From contig NC_134973.1 in assembly GCF_965638725.1 (NCBI RefSeq), positions 5,886,491 through 5,950,490 on the forward strand: a stretch of 64,000 nucleotides of DNA. The letters are read 5' to 3'. The notes under the pieces were generated by a model. The model worked only from the letters and a program-made list of their open reading frames with translations, did no database searches and had not been told where the DNA came from. Positions within the stretch are counted from its first letter, which is position 1. Every line of letters begins with the position of its first letter. Source of the DNA: Aptenodytes patagonicus. Its lineage: Eukaryota; Chordata; Aves; Sphenisciformes; Spheniscidae. Of this stretch, positions 60,713-64,000 are shown piece by piece. The translations under genes and the position numbers were made by a program.

Positions 60713-63089
60713 TCTGCAGGCACACTCTGCCTCTCCACGGACACGACTACAGCACTGAGGAGGTCTGAAACTCCAAAGAGAGCCGGGGTGTCCGGCTCTT
60801 CCCCGACCCTGTGCCCCGGGGCAGCCTGTCCCCCACTCGGTTCTTCCCATGGAGGAGCACAAACATGGGCTCGGCCATCCCTGGGAAGAGCTTGAGCTTC
60901 TCCCAGGGGACAGGCAGCGCCAGGGCAGGGAGGCAGTCCGGGGTTGCACAGCCAGTCTGCCACCAGCGTCCTTCAGCCCCGTGAGTCCACCTGGGCAGCC
61001 CAGGGCAGGGCAGGGCCCCCTGCCCCTCGACCTCCGGGGAACATGGTGGTGCCTGCTGGGGAGCATGTGGAGGAGCCTGAGTGAACACGCCGGGAGCAGC
61101 TGCGCCGGGAGCCTGCACTCTCCTGTTTACACTGTGGGGCCTCTCCCGGCCCTGCCGCCTGATAACCCCGTGTTTGCGTAGACAGGGCTGGGGCGGGCAC
61201 CCTTGCTGCCGTGGCAGCCCTGGCTCTGCTGGCCCCGCCACCACGGTGGCCACGGACGCCTGCCTGGTGCTGCCCTCCCCAGCCCCCTGCTCCCCGCCAG
61301 CCCTTCGCAGCAGGGCGGCTCCCTCCTTCCATGGGGACGAAAGCAGCCCCCTCCCAGCGGGGACAAGACCCTGTGCCTGGTCGGGAAACCTCAAGCACCC
61401 TATACCCACCAGGCCAAGGGCAGGACTGCGGCATGGCGGCCGTGATGCCCTCGGTGCCTGTGGCCATGGCTGCTGGACCCAGCAGAGCAGGTGGCATCGC
61501 CGGCACCCAGCACCCCAAGCCAGCCTCCCTCCTGGCACAGGGCATCACAGCCGAGCAGGCAATGCTGTGCCAGGATGCTTAGCCCTTTGCTGTGCCTGTG
61601 CCTGGGGCAGGAGGTCCTTGTCCTCATCCTCTCTGCCCCACCACGACAGCTCTGCTCCCCACTGGAGCCTGCTCCTGCCAGAAAGCCCCTCCTGGCTCCA
61701 CTGCTGCCTGCGACAGCCCGAGCAGGGCGATGGGGTCAGACCCCACTCGCCCCAGCTGCCTCTGCCCAGCTGCGAGGTGCAGGAGGTCCCACTTACCGCC
61801 TGCCCGGCCCCTTGGTGCCTCCAGCCCCGCTCTCTGGGCTGCTGGCTCTGGCACTGGCTGGCCCGGGGACAGCAGCTTCGGTGCGGCTGCCAGGTGGCTC
61901 TGCGTTTCCGGGCAGGAGAGCAGAGCCTGTTTTACCGTGGAGTTGAGACAAAGTCCACAGGCGATGGCCGGGGAGCCGGGGAGCGCACCACGCCCGTGGC
62001 AGGGTGTGTGTGTGGCTCACTGGGCTGGCACCAGGCAGAGTTGGGGTCCCACCGTCCTGGGAACGAGCCCTGGCATCCTGGCCCCAGGCAGAAGCGGTAC
62101 CCACACCAGCCTGGGGGTGGGCAGAGACCCACAGCCACGCGGTGACGGGACCTGGGGGGCCCTGACCCCAGTGCTGCCCCTTGGGACAAGCAGGAAACCG
62201 GGCTGCCATGTCCCCTTCACCTGGGCACGCCGCCAGCGTCATGCCTGCATCCCTTTCCTCCCAGCATCCTGGTTCCTACCTGCCTCTTCCTACCTGCTCC
62301 TCTGGCGTGGCCACCTGTCCATCACCCAGCACCGGGGCTGGCAACGCAGTGGTGCCGGGACAGCATCCCAACTGCACTGCCCTTACCTATGCCGTGGGCT
62401 CCAGGGTGGCACAAGAGGACCTGCCGCGGCGTGGTGCACCTGAACATCTCCCTTGCCTGGTGTCACCATCGGTCTGGGGACAGACACCTCTGAGGCAGCG
62501 TCAGGGGCCGGAGACACGCAGGGGTGTGAAAGCGCAGTGCCCCTGCCCCTGCCCGGCTGGCTGTCACCATGGTCAGGCCCCACTAGCCACAGGAGGGAGG
62601 AACCGAGGGGATTTATTCTGCTGGGAGAGACCTGTCCAGGCTGGATCCCAGCCAGCCGGGCAGCTCCTGCCTCTGCCCCATGACAGTTGGCTCCGGTGCT
62701 GCCGGGGGGGAATGGGGTGCTCCGTGCCGGCAGCGGCGGGCGAGTGTGGGCAGCGCAGGGAGGCGGTGGGGATCCCCCATGTGCTGCCTGCCGTGCCGCT
62801 GGGCTGGCGTCAGCTTTGCTGGGGCTCGCAGGTGATGGGTGGGTGATGGCACTGAGGCCTGAGCACTGGGGCACAACCCTGCCGGGATGAAAGGGCAGTG
62901 CAGCACTGCCAGGGCAGCACAGGAAAGCTGCCGAGCAGAGGAATGGCTCCGTCACCCCCAGTGACAGCACAAATGCCCCTGCACGTGGCTCTTGCATCCA
63001 TGAAACAGCTGGAGGGGTGAGGCTGTGGGAAGCCTCTGGGCAGGAATGAGAAGAGTCACAGCCCAGGCAGTGAAGGGGCAGCAGGGCCC

Positions 63090-63178
63090 ATCCCCATCAT
63101 CCTCATCCCCAGCATCCCCATCCCCTCATCCCCAGCATCCCCATCTCCAGCATCCCCAGGATCCCCATCCCACCCGTC
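63090..63178. repeat. CATCCCCA/CAGCATCCC minisatellite
   Basis: Repeated CATCCCCA, CAGCATCCCC and CTCATCCCCAG units. It lies about 100 bp downstream of the minus-strand poly(A) signal at 63286. Confidence 0.85.
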
Positions 63179-63264
63179 CATGCCCAGTGCCCACGCCGGG
63201 GTGCCAAGTGCGGGTGCCAAGCGTTGGGGTGCCGACCCCGGTCCCCATGCAGAGGGCGGAGGCG

Positions 63265-64000
63265 CCAGGCTGGTTGTTCACACAGTTTATTTGCTCGGTT
63301 CGGGTGTCTTACAAACAACGGGGAGGGCCGGGGAGGGGGAGAACTTCAAACGGCTTCGGCACGAGTGAAAAGCACGGGAGCGCGGGAAGTGCACTTCAGC
63401 GGAGCCAGGTGGGGGGCGGCGGGGGCTGGCTGGGACAGGGCTGGGGCACGCGGCTGGGCTCTTCCGCCTGCTGCTGCTCAGCCCCTGCCAGCCCCGGCCC
63501 CGCGGGGGCCTGATCCCACTCCCTGCCGCAACGGGGGCTGGATGGAGCCGGGGGCCAGCGCTGGGTCCGAAGCCAACCGAGGGGCAGGGGGTGCCAAGGG
63601 TGGGAGGGGGCCCCGGCTTGGGGTTGGAGGGGGGATTGTGGGACCTGGGATGGGATGGGGTGAGTGGTGCTGGCCCCCAGCGAGGGGGTGGTGGGAGGTA
63701 ACGTGCATCCCCGCTGGGGACCTAGCCCTAACCCAGCCCCCCAGGATCGATGGGGCAGATGCCCCACAGCATCCAGCCCCAGCACCCCACTCTGCGGCAC
63801 TGCAGCGATGGGGCTCCAGCGATGCCCGTCTGCGGGAGAGGCAAGAAAGGCTCCCCCCCTTCCCCTCCCTGGGGGTGCCAGCCCCAACCCCCTTCCCCAG
63901 CTCTGCCTCTCCCAGAGGCTTTCGGTGCCCAGCCGGGGCTCGGGGCCGGGCTCCCCATGGGAGGACTGGCACGGCAGCACTGTGAGCCCCCCCGCAGCCC
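63265..64000 (-). other. 3' UTR of a minus-strand gene entering from the right (probably PALM)
   Basis: A minus-strand AATAAA at 63291-63286 indicates a transcript end near 63265. No coding exon is recognisable up to 64000; in particular I do not find a paralemmin CaaX C-terminus. Assignment to PALM rests on gene order (PALM-MISP-PTBP1 in human). The frames in this stretch look composition-driven. Confidence 0.45.
63286..63291 (-). terminator. Poly(A) signal AATAAA on the minus strand
   Basis: TTTATT on the plus strand in CACAGTTTATTTGCTCGG. It is a canonical signal in otherwise GC-rich DNA, which makes chance occurrence less likely. Confidence 0.6.

Larger units (their letters stand above)
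57981..63260. other. GC-rich spacer between MISP and the next gene
   Basis: About 5.3 kb, GC-rich, with long open frames in all phases (largest 61081-62145, 354 codons) that lack recognisable domains, consistent splice partners or coding-like composition. The MISP promoter should lie at its left end. It contains a 9-bp-unit minisatellite (60560-60712) and a CATCCC-type minisatellite (63090-63178). Confidence 0.65.

Noticed and set aside
61081-62145. 354-codon plus-strand frame in the MISP-PALM spacer
   Set aside because: It overlaps other long frames on both strands, has Pro/Ala/Cys/Trp-rich composition expected of GC-rich non-coding DNA and no motif.

Overview
This window is vertebrate nuclear DNA, almost certainly from a bird. 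It holds spliced genes with GT-AG introns, CpG-island promoters, a CR1 LINE tail, MIR-like relics and a TG...CA long-terminal-repeat remnant of a kind I associate with bird genomes. There are no operons and no CRISPR arrays. Most open reading frames are chance frames in intron, intergenic or GC-rich DNA. The gene order PTBP1 - (KIAA1958-like) - MISP - probable PALM 3' end matches, in reverse, the human 19p13.3 order PALM-MISP-PTBP1 as I remember it. I built the exon models by reading splice sites and checking phase by hand; every junction given below keeps frame.

Left (1-24.3 kb): PTBP1 on the minus strand. Ten coding exons are present, from the ATG at 24244 to the exon ending at 643. They cover the N-terminal bipartite nuclear signal, RRM1, RRM2 and the first strand of RRM3; RRM3-RRM4 lie beyond the left edge. 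The 78-bp exon at 2101-2178 is the one whose skipping is reported to be mammal-specific. The promoter is a CpG island followed by a roughly 44-bp-period array of diverged units, most of which open with a YY1-like CCATCTTGA element. An LTR remnant with a 5-bp target duplication sits in intron 2.

Middle (24.8-50.2 kb): about 19 kb of intergenic DNA with old repeats, then a plus-strand KIAA1958-like gene (exons 44114-45305 and 48531-49378, poly(A) signal at 50161). Its N-terminus matches KIAA1958 and its C-terminus is a Crypton-derived tyrosine-recombinase (DUF3504-type) domain that appears to have lost its catalytic residues. It is a domesticated transposon gene lying between PTBP1 and MISP, and the most interesting object here.

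Right (50.2-64 kb): an orphan CpG island at 52.6-53.15 kb, then MISP on the minus strand in four coding exons (794 residues; actin-bundling and spindle-positioning protein). A GC-rich spacer with minisatellites follows. Last comes a minus-strand poly(A) signal at 63286-63291, which probably ends the PALM transcript whose coding part lies off the right edge.

The genes do not form a pathway. They share a conserved syntenic block: an RNA-binding splicing regulator, a domesticated DNA-binding-like protein of unknown role and a cytoskeletal protein.
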